Below are positions 31,959 to 40,824 of a stretch of 64,000 bases of DNA, one piece after another. Under the pieces are notes generated by a model. The model saw only the letters and a list, made by a program, of their open reading frames with translations, searched no databases and had not been told where the DNA came from. The position numbers and the translations under genes are program-made. This stretch comes from RGIG3159 sp034927685 (GTDB taxonomy: Bacteria; Bacillota; Clostridia; Oscillospirales; Oscillospiraceae). The stretch spans positions 122,404 to 186,403 of the forward strand of contig JAYFPO010000005.1 in the NCBI GenBank assembly GCA_034927685.1. Reading direction: 5' to 3'. The stretch's first letter is position 1. Each line of letters opens with the position of its first letter.

Positions 31959-33941
31959 TTATGGGTTCTGGCTATCGTCTGACCCGGGAGCGGCAGTACC
32001 TTCACCGGACGGTGCTGTTCCCTGTTCCCCACTGGACGGCACGCCGCCGCTGAATCCGTTTTCTCCTTGGCCATTTCCGCCGCCCATGGTGCCAAGGTCG
32101 GAAAGGTCAAGTGTTGAAGTGTCAATCAGTGCGTCGCTACCAACCTGGTCTTCTTCCGTGGAAGGGATGGTGCCGTTGAGCTGACCTGAGACACTTTCGG
32201 CCCGAAGGGAAGCGAAGGTTTTTAAAGCTTCTACGCCAGTTTTGAAAGCGTCGTAGCCATCAAAGGAAGTTGCGTCGTTCTGCACATAGCTGCCAATGAC
32301 CGAGCTGATCGTGTCTACCTTTTCTTCGAACTGTCCCGAAGTGACGTATTCGGCCAGCTCCGACAGATATTGATGGTAGCGTTCCAGATATTCCTCGTTT
32401 TCCAGCAGAAGCCCGATGATCGGGCGATCCTCGGCGCTGACTCCGCTGAAAACGGTGTCAATGGCGTAATTAATGGCGTCCGACGCACTGGACGAGTTGT
32501 AGGTACCAAAGGAGAGGTTGTAATCCCACGGAATCATTGACAGCTGTCCGCCGTCTTCATAGAGACAGTAGTTGTGCCCCATGTTTGAAAAATAGCTGTC
32601 CAGATTGACGAGAAACACATTGACCGCCGCATAGCGCAGCACCTCGTCAACATTAATATGGTCTTCGAGATTCTCTCCCTCGCTGATTGCTTTCAGCGTC
32701 TCGATCAGGCGCGCTTCGTCCTCCTCCTTCACGTCGGTAATTGCATTGTCAAAAATATTGGAGTAGCTGGATATTTCATCGTCGGTATAAACTAGGTCTA
32801 CGCCCAAAGAGCCGCCGTCCATGCCGTTTCCGCCACTACCGGGGTTTTGCATACCGCCTCCGGTATTTTCACCGTCCGACATCTGCGGCGCTTCGTTGCT
32901 GTCATTGGTCTGTGAATCACTGCTTTCCTGACCTCCTGGGCTCTGCATACCGCCGCTCGACTGCGGCATGTTTGCGGACAGGGCGAGTGTATATGTGCTG
33001 ATATCAACCGTCACACCGTTTTCATCCGTCAGAGCGGTAATGCCCGACAGATCGGCAGACATGATATCCCTCATATTAAAATCTGCGGTGCTTCCGTCCG
33101 CGTAAGTTACTTTTGCTACAGCGGTTGAGTCGAATTCCTCCGGCAGTACAGAAGACCATTCCATTTCATTTCCGGCGGAATCGGTCAGCGTGAACAGGCT
33201 GGTGATATCGAAGCTCATGTTGCCGAAGTCTCCACCTCCGGCGTTATCCCCGCCTCCCATATCGCCGCCGTTGTCCTCCATGTCCACGCTTTCGGGTTTG
33301 TACGCTTCGCCGGTATAATCCTCGCCGTAATTGCGCTCAAGGAAGCTCTCGTCCACATCTTCAAGGGCAAGAAAGAAGCCATAGTGTTCTCCGTTTACAT
33401 AGATATCCGCAAAGGTATAGAGTGAGGACGGAATATCCATGTAGTCCATCAGGGCGTAAGACATATATTCCTTGAGATAGGACGTGTCGCTGTAAAGACT
33501 GTTCAGAACAAGGGAATCAAGGCCATAGCAGTCCTGCCCGTCCACATATTTGTCAAAATTGATCTTCAGGCTGTATCGGTCACTGTCCGAGTTGGCAACC
33601 TGAGTCAGCGAAGTGTTGCCCTTGGTTTTGATCCCCACGTCATCATAGGTGACGCCGTCAATTTCCACATCCGCGCTGATATAGGGCTTGGAGGTGGCGT
33701 TCTCTATCAGATAGTCCCAGTCTTCCTCGCTGGCGGTGATATTGATGGTAATAATGTCTTTGCCGAAAATCTCGGTTGAATAATCGGCGTCGGCAGCAGA
33801 TGCTTCATCGCTGGTTGAATTTACCGCTGAATAATCGGCGTCGGCAGTAGATGTTTCATCGCTGGTTGGATTTACCGCGCAGCCGGTAAACCCAAGCGTT
33901 ATTGTCAGCGCCAATAAAACAGATAGAAGTCTTTTTCGCAT
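31959..33941 (-). CDS. CotH-kinase-family lipoprotein
   Basis: A 660-aa exported lipoprotein (lipobox LGFTGC, Cys21) with a CotH domain. Recognisable blocks are GIKTKGNTSLTQ, DSLVLNSLYSDTSYLKEYMSYALM, YVNGEHYGFFLALEDVDE and, near 480, MIPWDYNLSFG (the divalent-metal Asp region). CotH proteins are atypical secreted kinases first known from spore coats. A Gly/Met/Asn/Ser-rich low-complexity stretch (about 225-375) interrupts the domain and another ends the protein. Residues 22-55 contain two copies of a 17-residue unit. The role here, spore coat or cell surface, is not resolved. Confidence 0.88.
   Translation of the reverse strand: MRKRLLSVLLALTITLGFTGCAVNPTSDETSTADADYSAVNSTSDEASAADADYSTEIFGKDIITINITASEEDWDYLIENATSKPYISADVEIDGVTYDDVGIKTKGNTSLTQVANSDSDRYSLKINFDKYVDGQDCYGLDSLVLNSLYSDTSYLKEYMSYALMDYMDIPSSLYTFADIYVNGEHYGFFLALEDVDESFLERNYGEDYTGEAYKPESVDMEDNGGDMGGGDNAGGGDFGNMSFDITSLFTLTDSAGNEMEWSSVLPEEFDSTAVAKVTYADGSTADFNMRDIMSADLSGITALTDENGVTVDISTYTLALSANMPQSSGGMQSPGGQESSDSQTNDSNEAPQMSDGENTGGGMQNPGSGGNGMDGGSLGVDLVYTDDEISSYSNIFDNAITDVKEEDEARLIETLKAISEGENLEDHINVDEVLRYAAVNVFLVNLDSYFSNMGHNYCLYEDGGQLSMIPWDYNLSFGTYNSSSASDAINYAIDTVFSGVSAEDRPIIGLLLENEEYLERYHQYLSELAEYVTSGQFEEKVDTISSVIGSYVQNDATSFDGYDAFKTGVEALKTFASLRAESVSGQLNGTIPSTEEDQVGSDALIDTSTLDLSDLGTMGGGNGQGENGFSGGVPSSGEQGTAPSGEGTAAPGSDDSQNP
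33781..33882 (-). repeat. 51-bp tandem duplication inside the CotH-family gene
   Basis: Two adjacent 51-bp units (33781-33831, 33832-33882) differ at only a few bases and encode the duplicated Asp/Ser/Thr-rich linker just after the lipid-anchored Cys. The frame is preserved, so copy number could vary without breaking the protein. Confidence 0.9.
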
Positions 33942-34201
33942 GTCGGCTATACCTCACTTTTCATCGTAGTAGATTCTAATAAGCAAAAGCTATCAAATCG
34001 TATAGCCATACTATAATAGAACAGTGAAGGCTCCATGAACAAGATATGACGAAATGGAAAACAAATTCAAAACATTATTATCAGCTAATTGACCAGTCTT
34101 TCTCTGAATTGTCATAGCAAAATATGCTGGCATATTAACCTCCCTTACGTTATCCTATCTACTATTCCATAAGCCGATGCGCCTTTTTTAAAGTATATCA
34201 T
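33942..34201. other. Intergenic stretch upstream of the CotH-family gene
   Basis: AT-rich, presumably holding the promoter of the CotH-family gene. No ORF or structured element is supported. Confidence 0.45.
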
Positions 34202-34247
34202 AAAAAAAACGTTTCTACAGGATGATTTCTCAATTCCTGTAGAAACG
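34202..34247 (-). terminator. Terminator of tRNA-Leu
   Basis: 13-bp stem CGTTTCTACAGGA, followed on the minus strand by eight T, directly after the tRNA 3' end. Confidence 0.9.
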
Positions 34248-34251
34248 ATTT

Positions 34252-34339
34252 TGGTGCGCGAGGCGGGACTTGAACCCGCACGTCCGAAGTGGACACTAGA
34301 ACCTGAATCTAGCGAGTCTGCCAATTCCACCACTCGCGC
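34252..34339 (-). tRNA. tRNA-Leu (CAG)
   Basis: Class II tRNA with acceptor GCGCGAG/CTCGCGC, A discriminator and encoded CCA. The anticodon stem CTAGA/TCTAG encloses TTCAGGT, anticodon CAG. A long variable arm and the T-loop GGTTCAAGTCC are present. It lies downstream of the 2-oxoacid dehydrogenase operon on the same strand. Confidence 0.96.
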
Positions 34340-34474
34340 ATGTCAATTTCTCAACTGCTTTGATATTTTATCACAGAAGAATTATTTTGTCAATCCAAAA
34401 AATACATTTTGCGACCTTGCTTTTTTCGCGTGCCGGCGCGTATCGCTGGATACGCGCCGGCATGAAACTTGCGA

Positions 34475-36949
34475 TTATACGCCGCGCTTGGCATCCCGAA
34501 GGAACTTGGCTTCGGTGACGGCGGTCTTGCCCTCGCAGCCCTTCAGCGGTACGATCTTTTCGTTAATCGTGTCGATGATCCACTGGGCCTGCGGGAAGAA
34601 ATACTTGTCGAACTCGTATGGAGGCGTGATCCAGTTCTTCGCGCCAACTACGGCAATGGGGGCATCCAGATCGTCGAAGCAAAGACTCGACAGATTCTGG
34701 GCAATGTCGTTCAGGAAGGTGCCGCGGATGCAGGCGTCGGACGCCAGGACGCAGCGACCGGTCTTTTTAATGGAGGCAACCAGCTCGGTATAATCCAGCG
34801 GAACCAGGGACGGCATGTTGATGACATCGGCTTCCATGCCATACTTCTCGCTGAGCTCCTTGGCGGCGTCCAGCGCGCGGTACAGCGTCGCGCCGACGGT
34901 CAGAATGGTAATATCGCCGCCGGTCCGAACCTTGTTCACGCCGCCAACGGGCCATTCATACTCAGCCTCAGGCACGCCACCCTCACGGAACTCCTCGCCC
35001 TTATCGTAGATTCTCTGGCTCTCAAAAATCAGGCAGGGATCGGTCCCGTTGAGGCAGGACTGCATAATGCCCTTGGCCTCGTAAGGTGTGGCCGGGAAGA
35101 ATACCTTCAGGCCGGGGATGTGCGCAACCAGCGCGATCCAGTCCTGAGAGTGCTGTGCGCCGTACTTGGCGCCGACGGAGAGGCGCAGGATGAGCGGCAT
35201 CTTCAGAATACCGGCAGACATCGCCTGCCACTTGGACATCTGGTTGAAGATCTCATCGCCCGCACGACCCATGAAATCGCAGTACATCAGCTCGATGACC
35301 GCGCGCCCGCCGCACATGCAGTAGCCGACGCCGGTGCCGACAATGGCGGCCTCGGAAATCGGGGAGTTGAACAGCCGGGAGTACGGAATGACCTCCATCA
35401 GGCCACGGTAAACAGCATATGCGCCGCCCCAGTCGCGGACGTCCTCGCCATAGGCGATCAGCGTCGGGTCCTCATAGAACTTGTTAATCAGCGGCTCAAA
35501 GATGGCGTCGCGGATGTTGTAGACTTTCATCTTGGAGACAGGCTTGCCGTCCTGATCGAAGGCAGCGCGCTCCTTTTTGGCAATGGCCTGCACTCTGGAG
35601 CAGGACTCCTTGGGGCCGTCGACGCGGATCTCTGCCGTAGGATCCATCGAGCGAACGGTCTGATTGGAGAACATCAGGTCGGCGATGAAGTCCGGCGTCT
35701 TCTCAAAATCGACATACGGGGAGATTCCGGGGTCGGCTGCGGCGCGGCAGATCATGGTCATGCGGTCGGAGGTCTCCTTCAGGATGGCCTCCATCTGCGC
35801 GTCGGTAGCGACGCCCGCGTCAACCAGGGCCTTGCGGTAGGTGATGATCGGATCGTGGGAACGCCAGTCCTCAATCTCCTCTTTGGAGCGGTAGGCGTTC
35901 TGGTCGGAGGTGGAATGGCCGACAAGCCGGTAGGTCACAACATCCAGCAGGACGGGACCGTCACCGTTCTTGACCAGCGGAAGCTTCCGCTGGTAGGCGT
36001 CGATGACCGCCAGGGGGTTCCAGCCGTCCACGCGCTCCGCGTGCATCTGGTCTGGCGTGATACCGGCGCCGATCCGTGCCAGCAGATCATAGGCCATCGT
36101 CTCACCGCGGGTCTGGCCGCCCATGCCGTAGGAGTTATTGAATACATTGAAGATAACCGGCAGGCCGCCCTTCTTGCTGTCCTCCCACAAGGTCTTGAAC
36201 TGATCCATGGCGGAGAAGTTCAGCGCTTCCCACACGGGGCCGCAGCCCAGAGACGCATCGCCGATGTTACAGATAGCGACGCCCTTCTTGCCGCTCTCTT
36301 TCTTGTAGAGGGCCGCGCCGGCCGCGATGGTGGCGGAGCCGCCCACGATGGCGTTATTGGGATAGATGCCGAATGGCAGGAAGAACGCGTGCATGGAGCC
36401 GCCCATGCCATGATGGAAGCCGCTTTCCCGGGCAAACAGCTCGGCCAGCGCGCCGTACAGAATGAAACGAACGGCCAGCTCTTTCACGTCCTCGGTCTTG
36501 CCGAACTTCTCGACAGCCCGCAGGGTCTTTCCGCCCAGGAAGTTCTCCATGACGTCCATCAGTTCTTGATCGGACAGCTTATTGATACAGGACAGGGCCT
36601 TGGCCAGGATTTCCGAGTGAGAACGGTGGGAGCCAAAGATGATGTCGTCCTTGTTCAGCAAATAGGCTTCGCCGACGCAGGACGCCTCCTGTCCATAGGA
36701 CAGGTGGGCGGGACCGGGATAGGTGGTTTCGATGCCGTTATAGCTGGCCTGCGTTTTGATCAGGGTCAGCATGGACTCGAACTCCCGCAGCACGGTGATG
36801 TCGCGGAAAATCCGAATCAGGTCCTCGTCGGAATAGTTTTTACGCTCTTCTTTGATGGTTTTGTTATACTGGCAGACGGGAATGTCATCAAAATGAATTT
36901 TCCCCGGTGCGCGGGTTGCAACGGGATCAACATATAAAGACTTCGGCAT
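34475..36949 (-). CDS. Fused E1 alpha-beta subunit of a 2-oxoacid/acetoin dehydrogenase complex
   Basis: An 824-aa thiamine-diphosphate enzyme in which E1 alpha (about 40-400) and E1 beta (about 480-820) are one chain; most relatives are two proteins. ThDP binding is seen at NIGDASLGCGPVWEALNF...NNSYG (GDG-type motif with Ala in place of the second Gly). The beta half has YGEDVRDWGGAYAVYRGL, GTGVGYCMCGGRAVIELMYCDF and the transketolase C-terminal domain (ITILTVGATLYRALDAAKEL). It decarboxylates a 2-oxoacid or cleaves acetoin and passes the acyl group to E2. Last gene of E2-E3-E1. Confidence 0.88.
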   Translation of the reverse strand: MPKSLYVDPVATRAPGKIHFDDIPVCQYNKTIKEERKNYSDEDLIRIFRDITVLREFESMLTLIKTQASYNGIETTYPGPAHLSYGQEASCVGEAYLLNKDDIIFGSHRSHSEILAKALSCINKLSDQELMDVMENFLGGKTLRAVEKFGKTEDVKELAVRFILYGALAELFARESGFHHGMGGSMHAFFLPFGIYPNNAIVGGSATIAAGAALYKKESGKKGVAICNIGDASLGCGPVWEALNFSAMDQFKTLWEDSKKGGLPVIFNVFNNSYGMGGQTRGETMAYDLLARIGAGITPDQMHAERVDGWNPLAVIDAYQRKLPLVKNGDGPVLLDVVTYRLVGHSTSDQNAYRSKEEIEDWRSHDPIITYRKALVDAGVATDAQMEAILKETSDRMTMICRAAADPGISPYVDFEKTPDFIADLMFSNQTVRSMDPTAEIRVDGPKESCSRVQAIAKKERAAFDQDGKPVSKMKVYNIRDAIFEPLINKFYEDPTLIAYGEDVRDWGGAYAVYRGLMEVIPYSRLFNSPISEAAIVGTGVGYCMCGGRAVIELMYCDFMGRAGDEIFNQMSKWQAMSAGILKMPLILRLSVGAKYGAQHSQDWIALVAHIPGLKVFFPATPYEAKGIMQSCLNGTDPCLIFESQRIYDKGEEFREGGVPEAEYEWPVGGVNKVRTGGDITILTVGATLYRALDAAKELSEKYGMEADVINMPSLVPLDYTELVASIKKTGRCVLASDACIRGTFLNDIAQNLSSLCFDDLDAPIAVVGAKNWITPPYEFDKYFFPQAQWIIDTINEKIVPLKGCEGKTAVTEAKFLRDAKRGV

Positions 36950-36973
36950 GTTATTTCCTTCTTTCTAGTGCAC

Positions 36974-38350
36974 TCAAAGCATAAATAGACCTTCGCGGAT
37001 CACCTCACTGACCGTGGGGTGCGGGAATACCAGCTTCTTGAGCTGACTCAGAGGCAACTCGGTGTCCAGCATCAGAGACGCACCGTAGATCATCTCGGAG
37101 GCATAGCTGCCGACCATGCAGATGCCGACTAGGCGGTTGTTTTCCAGATCATAGACGATCTTGGCAAAGCCGTCGCCGCGCAGCGTCTCGGCAATGTAAC
37201 GGCCGGAGAGCTGCATGGGAACCTTGACCTCTTTGACCTTCATCCCCTGCCCTTCCGCGGCGGCCTTGGACAGGCCGACAGCGGCGACCTCTGGATTCGT
37301 GTAGATCACGGAGGCGATGTGATCATACTTCATCTCGTCCTTGACACCCAGCATATGATTGACGGCAACCTCCGCCTCACGGTAGGCGGTATGGGCCAGC
37401 ATCAGCTTGCCATTGCAGTCGCCGACCGCGTAGACGTTGGGCACATTGGTCAGCAGAAAGCGGTCTGTGACGACGGCGCCGCGGTTGGTCTCGATGCCGA
37501 GCGCCTCGACGTTCAAGCCCGCGATGTTGGCGCGGCGGCCGGCGGCCAGCAGTACCTTATCGCACTTTGCCTCGACGGTCTTGCCGTCCTTGTCCTCAAA
37601 GACCACGCAGTCTGCCTTCACTTCCTTGACCTTGGCGGACAGCTCGAACTTCATTCCATAGTCCTTCTGGTAGGTCTTCATCAGGTTGTCACAGATTTCC
37701 TGGTCCGTGGGGCCGGCGATCTTCGGCATCATTTCCACGACGGTGACCTTGACGCCGGCGGTGGCAAGATAGCAGGCCATTTCCAGACCAATGACGCCGC
37801 CGCCGATGGCAACCATCCCCGCGGGCAGTTCTTTCATGCTGAGGAATTCGCGGGACGTCACGACAAAGCCAGAGGCAATTCCCTCTTTGACGCCGGGAAT
37901 GGGCGGAACCGCGACGACGGAGCCGGTGGCCAGCACCAGTCGGTCCGCGGTGACGATCTCGTCGCCCACCTTCACATCATAGCCTTTAACGGAGTTTTTG
38001 CCCTGGATTTCGCCAAGGCCCTTAAACACCGTAATATTGTGGCTCTTCATGGTAGCGCCGACGCCGGCAACCAGTTTCTTGACGACGCGATCCTTTCGCG
38101 CAACCACAGCGGCGTGATCGTACTTGACCTCACTGGCCGTGAAGCCATAGTCCTTGCCATGCAGCGCCGCGGCGTACTGTTTGGCACAGTACAGCAGGCT
38201 TTTGGTGGGAACGCAGCCTTCGTTGAGGCAGGTACCACCCAGATTGGCCATTTCGATCAGAGCAGTCTTGAACCCACCCTGCGATGCGCGTTCGGCGCAT
38301 AAATACCCGCCGGGGCCTCCACCGATGATCAATACATCAAAATTTTCCAT
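36974..38350 (-). CDS. lpdA: Dihydrolipoyl dehydrogenase (E3)
   Basis: A 458-aa flavoprotein disulfide reductase. FAD motif IIGGGPGGYLCAE, redox disulfide Cys41/Cys46 in GGTCLNEGCVPTK, NAD(P) motif AIGGGVIGLEMA, and the C-terminal His-Pro-x-x-x-E dyad in FPHPTVSEV. It reoxidises dihydrolipoyl groups on E2 with NAD+. It has no N-terminal lipoyl domain. It lies 11 bp after the E2 gene and 24 bp before E1. Confidence 0.95.
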   Translation of the reverse strand: MENFDVLIIGGGPGGYLCAERASQGGFKTALIEMANLGGTCLNEGCVPTKSLLYCAKQYAAALHGKDYGFTASEVKYDHAAVVARKDRVVKKLVAGVGATMKSHNITVFKGLGEIQGKNSVKGYDVKVGDEIVTADRLVLATGSVVAVPPIPGVKEGIASGFVVTSREFLSMKELPAGMVAIGGGVIGLEMACYLATAGVKVTVVEMMPKIAGPTDQEICDNLMKTYQKDYGMKFELSAKVKEVKADCVVFEDKDGKTVEAKCDKVLLAAGRRANIAGLNVEALGIETNRGAVVTDRFLLTNVPNVYAVGDCNGKLMLAHTAYREAEVAVNHMLGVKDEMKYDHIASVIYTNPEVAAVGLSKAAAEGQGMKVKEVKVPMQLSGRYIAETLRGDGFAKIVYDLENNRLVGICMVGSYASEMIYGASLMLDTELPLSQLKKLVFPHPTVSEVIREGLFML

Positions 38351-38361
38351 TTCTCTTCTCC

Positions 38362-39993
38362 TTATCTGGCAAGTAATGACATAAAGCTTTCAAGGTTTTT
38401 GCATAGTTCGCTCATAAAGCGGGCTGCGGGCGCGCCGTCCAGTGCGCGGTGGTCAAAGGTCAGGCTCAGCCCCATGGCGGGGTAGGTCACAATCACGCCG
38501 TCCTGCGCGGATTTGATCTTTGTCTGGATGTTGCAAACACCAAGAATCCCGGTCTGCGGCGGGTTAATGACAGGTGTAAAGGCCTCGCAGCCCATGGAGC
38601 CAATGTTGGAGACGGTAAAGCTGCCCCCGCTGAGATAGTCGGGGTTGATCTGACCGCCCTTGGCTTCCTCGGCCAGCCGCTTTGCCTCCATGGAGAGTTC
38701 CAGCAAGCCCATCTCGTCGGCCTTGAAAATTACGGGAACCAGCAGCCCTCTCGGTGTGTCGCAGGCAAAGCCCAGATTGACGTGCTTGAACCGGCGGACG
38801 GTGGTATCGTCCAGCATGTTGGCGTTCAGATCCGGAAAGGACTGGACGGTTCTGCTGACGGCGAACATCACCATGTCGTTCAGACTGATTTTTCCCATGG
38901 GGCCGTCGATCGTCTTGAGCATCTTGCGGTAGGTCTGAATCTGTGTAGCGTCGAAGGAATACTGCTGGGTTAGCTGCGCCATAGTGGACAGGCTCTTCAT
39001 CATGGTCTTTGCAGTGACTTTTCGGACCTGATTGAACTTTACGTCCTCATAGTCCGCCTCAGCGGCGGGCGCGGCAATGGATGCCGCTGCGGCAGCAGAC
39101 GCTGTGGGCGCTGCGGCAACGGGTGCTAGCGCGGCAACGGGCGCAGATACTGCCTCCGTCTTCCCCTCCTCCATCAGGCGGCGGACGTCGCGCTCAATGA
39201 CGCGGCCTTTCGGCCCGGTTGCGTCGGCAAAAGCAGCATGAACGCCGGAACGCTCCGCAAGATTTCTGGCTCTGGGAGAAATGGCAGCAGCTTCGGTGGG
39301 TACGGGCACCTCCGCGGCAGTGGGGGCTGAAACAGCGGCAGGCGCGGCCTGTGCAGGCATGGCAGCGGCGCTGCCGGGACGCAAAGAATCCACGTCATCG
39401 CCGTCCCTGCCGATGGCGCAAACATTTTCGAGGCACGGCACCTCGTCGCCGTCCTTGAAAAAGACAGCCAGCAGCTTGCCGTCGGCAGTGGATTCGCATT
39501 CAAATTCTGCCTTGTCCGTCTCATAGGTAAATAGAATATCGCCGGCCTTGACCATATCGCCGACCTGCTTCTTCCATGCACTGATGATGCAGGATTCCAC
39601 GGTGATGCCCGCTTTCGGCATAATTACGGCCTGGGCAACAGGGCCCGTGGGCGCAGCCTTTGGTGCCGGTGTCGCCGGAGCGGACGGAGCTGCAACGGGC
39701 TTTTCCGCTTGGGATGGCGTGGTGCTCCCTCCCCGCAAAGCGGAGACGTCCTCACCGGATGCGCCGACCGCGCAGACGTTCACCAGACAAGGCACCTCGT
39801 CCCCATCCTTGTAAAAGATATCCAGCAATGTCCCCTCCACGGTGGATTCGCACTCGAATTCCGCCTTGTCGGTCTCATAGGTAAAGAGAATGTCACCGAC
39901 CTTGACGGGATCGCCGACTTTCTTTTTCCATGCGCTGATGATGCAGGATTCCACCGTGATGCCTGCCTTTGGCATCAAAACGCCTTCCGCCAT
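38362..39993 (-). CDS. Dihydrolipoamide acyltransferase (E2) with two lipoyl domains
   Basis: A 543-aa E2. Two N-terminal lipoyl domains are almost identical, with lipoyl-Lys43 and Lys161 in YETDKAEFECES. Ala/Pro linkers follow each. A peripheral subunit-binding domain occupies about 238-277 (SPRARNLAERSGV, GPKGRVIERDV), and the C-terminal acyltransferase domain ends with the catalytic DHRALDG. The ATG at 39993 follows AGGAGTG. E2 is the first gene of the operon, unusual since E1 is commonly first. Confidence 0.93.
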   Translation of the reverse strand: MAEGVLMPKAGITVESCIISAWKKKVGDPVKVGDILFTYETDKAEFECESTVEGTLLDIFYKDGDEVPCLVNVCAVGASGEDVSALRGGSTTPSQAEKPVAAPSAPATPAPKAAPTGPVAQAVIMPKAGITVESCIISAWKKQVGDMVKAGDILFTYETDKAEFECESTADGKLLAVFFKDGDEVPCLENVCAIGRDGDDVDSLRPGSAAAMPAQAAPAAVSAPTAAEVPVPTEAAAISPRARNLAERSGVHAAFADATGPKGRVIERDVRRLMEEGKTEAVSAPVAALAPVAAAPTASAAAAASIAAPAAEADYEDVKFNQVRKVTAKTMMKSLSTMAQLTQQYSFDATQIQTYRKMLKTIDGPMGKISLNDMVMFAVSRTVQSFPDLNANMLDDTTVRRFKHVNLGFACDTPRGLLVPVIFKADEMGLLELSMEAKRLAEEAKGGQINPDYLSGGSFTVSNIGSMGCEAFTPVINPPQTGILGVCNIQTKIKSAQDGVIVTYPAMGLSLTFDHRALDGAPAARFMSELCKNLESFMSLLAR

Positions 39994-40096
39994 GTTTGTC
40001 ACTCCTATTCCATAATTCAAAAACCAGCAATACCCACTGTGGAAATGTTTGCAAGCTCATTTCCGATTGTGTTGTATTTGTTTTTATTCTTGTTGT

Positions 40097-40125
40097 ATTT
40101 TACCTCTTTTTATTCTTGTTGTCAA
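40097..40125 (-). promoter_or_regulatory. Promoter of the E2-E3-E1 operon
   Basis: Minus strand TTGACA (40125-40120), 17 bp, TAAAAT (40102-40097). Two direct copies of TTTTTATTCTTGTTGT on the plus strand (40081-40096, 40107-40122; period 26) overlap and follow it and could be regulator sites. Confidence 0.8.
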
Positions 40126-40262
40126 TGCCGTAGCGGCCAATATTGTCCGATTTCTCAGGATTATATTTGTGTTCCTTGTGCATCCGGCGACATTCGCGCG
40201 GACATCCCCACGATGACCCGGCGGTGGCTTGTCCATTCAAGGCTTATTCTAGAGGGAAGCAC

Positions 40263-40291
40263 TTGACTTGTCCACGATAATTCGTTAAAAT
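40263..40291 (+). promoter_or_regulatory. Promoter of the tRNA-Arg unit
   Basis: TTGACT (40263-40268), 17 bp, TAAAAT (40286-40291). Predicted start near 40298, just before the degenerate tRNA-like sequence. Confidence 0.78.
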
Positions 40292-40312
40292 AACGCTGTT
40301 ACAAAAATTTAT

Positions 40313-40366
40313 GCCCGTGCTCAGACGGATAGAGCATTCGCCAACTAAGGTCACGGATCGGCATCC
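40313..40366 (+). pseudogene. Degenerate tRNA-like remnant
   Basis: GCCCGTGCTCAGACGGATAG then AGCATTCGCC copies the acceptor 5' strand, D-arm and anticodon-stem 5' strand of an Arg-type tRNA. The anticodon-stem 3' strand and intact T-arm are missing (only GGTCACGG remains). It lies between the promoter and the intact tRNA-Arg, so it is probably transcribed as a leader. Confidence 0.7.
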
Positions 40367-40413
40367 ACCTTGGCCAAAAAGGTGGATGCTCCGAAAAAAA
40401 TTAATATCGATTT

Positions 40414-40489
40414 GCCCCAGTAGCTCAGTGGATAGAGCACTCGCCTCCTAAGCGAGGGGTCAGAGGTTCAAGTCCTCCCTGGGGTGCCA
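40414..40489 (+). tRNA. tRNA-Arg (CCT)
   Basis: 76 nt including encoded CCA. Acceptor GCCCCAG/CTGGGGT, D-loop AGCTCAGTGGATAGAGC, anticodon stem CTCGC/GCGAG with loop CTCCTAA (anticodon CCT), T-loop GGTTCAAGTCC. Confidence 0.96.
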
Positions 40490-40527
40490 ACTAAGTACCG
40501 AAAATCTACGATTTTCGGTACTTAGTT
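40489..40527 (+). terminator. Terminator of tRNA-Arg
   Basis: Perfect 18-bp arms (AACTAAGTACCGAAAATC), 3-nt loop, beginning directly at the tRNA 3' end, followed by TTAGTTTAT. Confidence 0.85.
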
Positions 40528-40737
40528 TATCTCTTCTATTCGCTTCTGCGAAATGTTGCTGTCAGCAAACAACAACTCGCCAATATGATAAGGTAGAATC
40601 AGTTGCGCAAATTGAAAAACGAATAAAAAGAGACACGGTTTGTAGTCCTCTGATAGAATGAAGTTACCACACCACCATTCTGAAAGGAGACAGCAAACCA
40701 TGTCCGAATAATTTGTACAGTTTATGAGGAAATTTTC
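40528..40737. other. Possible mobile-element scar
   Basis: No intact gene. On the plus strand a good ribosome site (AAAGGAGA) precedes ATGTCCGAATAA, a gene start cut after three codons, and this sequence abuts the broken epimerase. It may be the remaining edge of an insertion sequence or an unrelated gene; no transposase is present. Confidence 0.4.
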
Positions 40738-40823
40738 AGTGATGATATTGTATCCTGCGCTTCGCAGCTCCTTCACCGCATGTGAACCGATAAATCCAGA
40801 CCCGCAGCCGCCAAAATAGACAT
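40738..40823 (-). pseudogene. Broken NAD-dependent sugar epimerase (GalE-like) fragment
   Basis: On the minus strand the frame reads GSGFIGSHAVKELRSAGYNIIT, the nucleotide-binding start of an extended SDR epimerase/dehydratase. It is out of frame with any start codon and stops matching after about 27 codons. It follows capG by a few bases, so it is the truncated next gene of the capsule operon. Confidence 0.75.
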
Positions 40824-40824
40824 A

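Noticed and set aside
33781..33882. Possible CRISPR-like or minisatellite array
   Set aside because: Only two adjacent copies without spacers, inside a coding region; it is a simple in-frame duplication. No CRISPR array was seen in the window.
34469..36937. 822-codon open frame on the plus strand opposite the fused E1 gene
   Set aside because: It is the complement of a clearly conserved enzyme in a GC-rich region, has no recognisable domains and no ribosome site.
37319..38302. 327-codon plus-strand frame opposite lpdA
   Set aside because: Shadow of the dehydrogenase; composition and lack of motifs show it is not coding.
40359..40391. Hairpin CATCCACCTT/AAGGTGGATG between the tRNA remnant and tRNA-Arg
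   Set aside because: No T-run follows on either strand, so it was not called a terminator.
40522..40776. 84-codon minus-strand ORF
   Set aside because: It joins the epimerase remnant to unrelated downstream sequence; it is a chance frame across a breakpoint.
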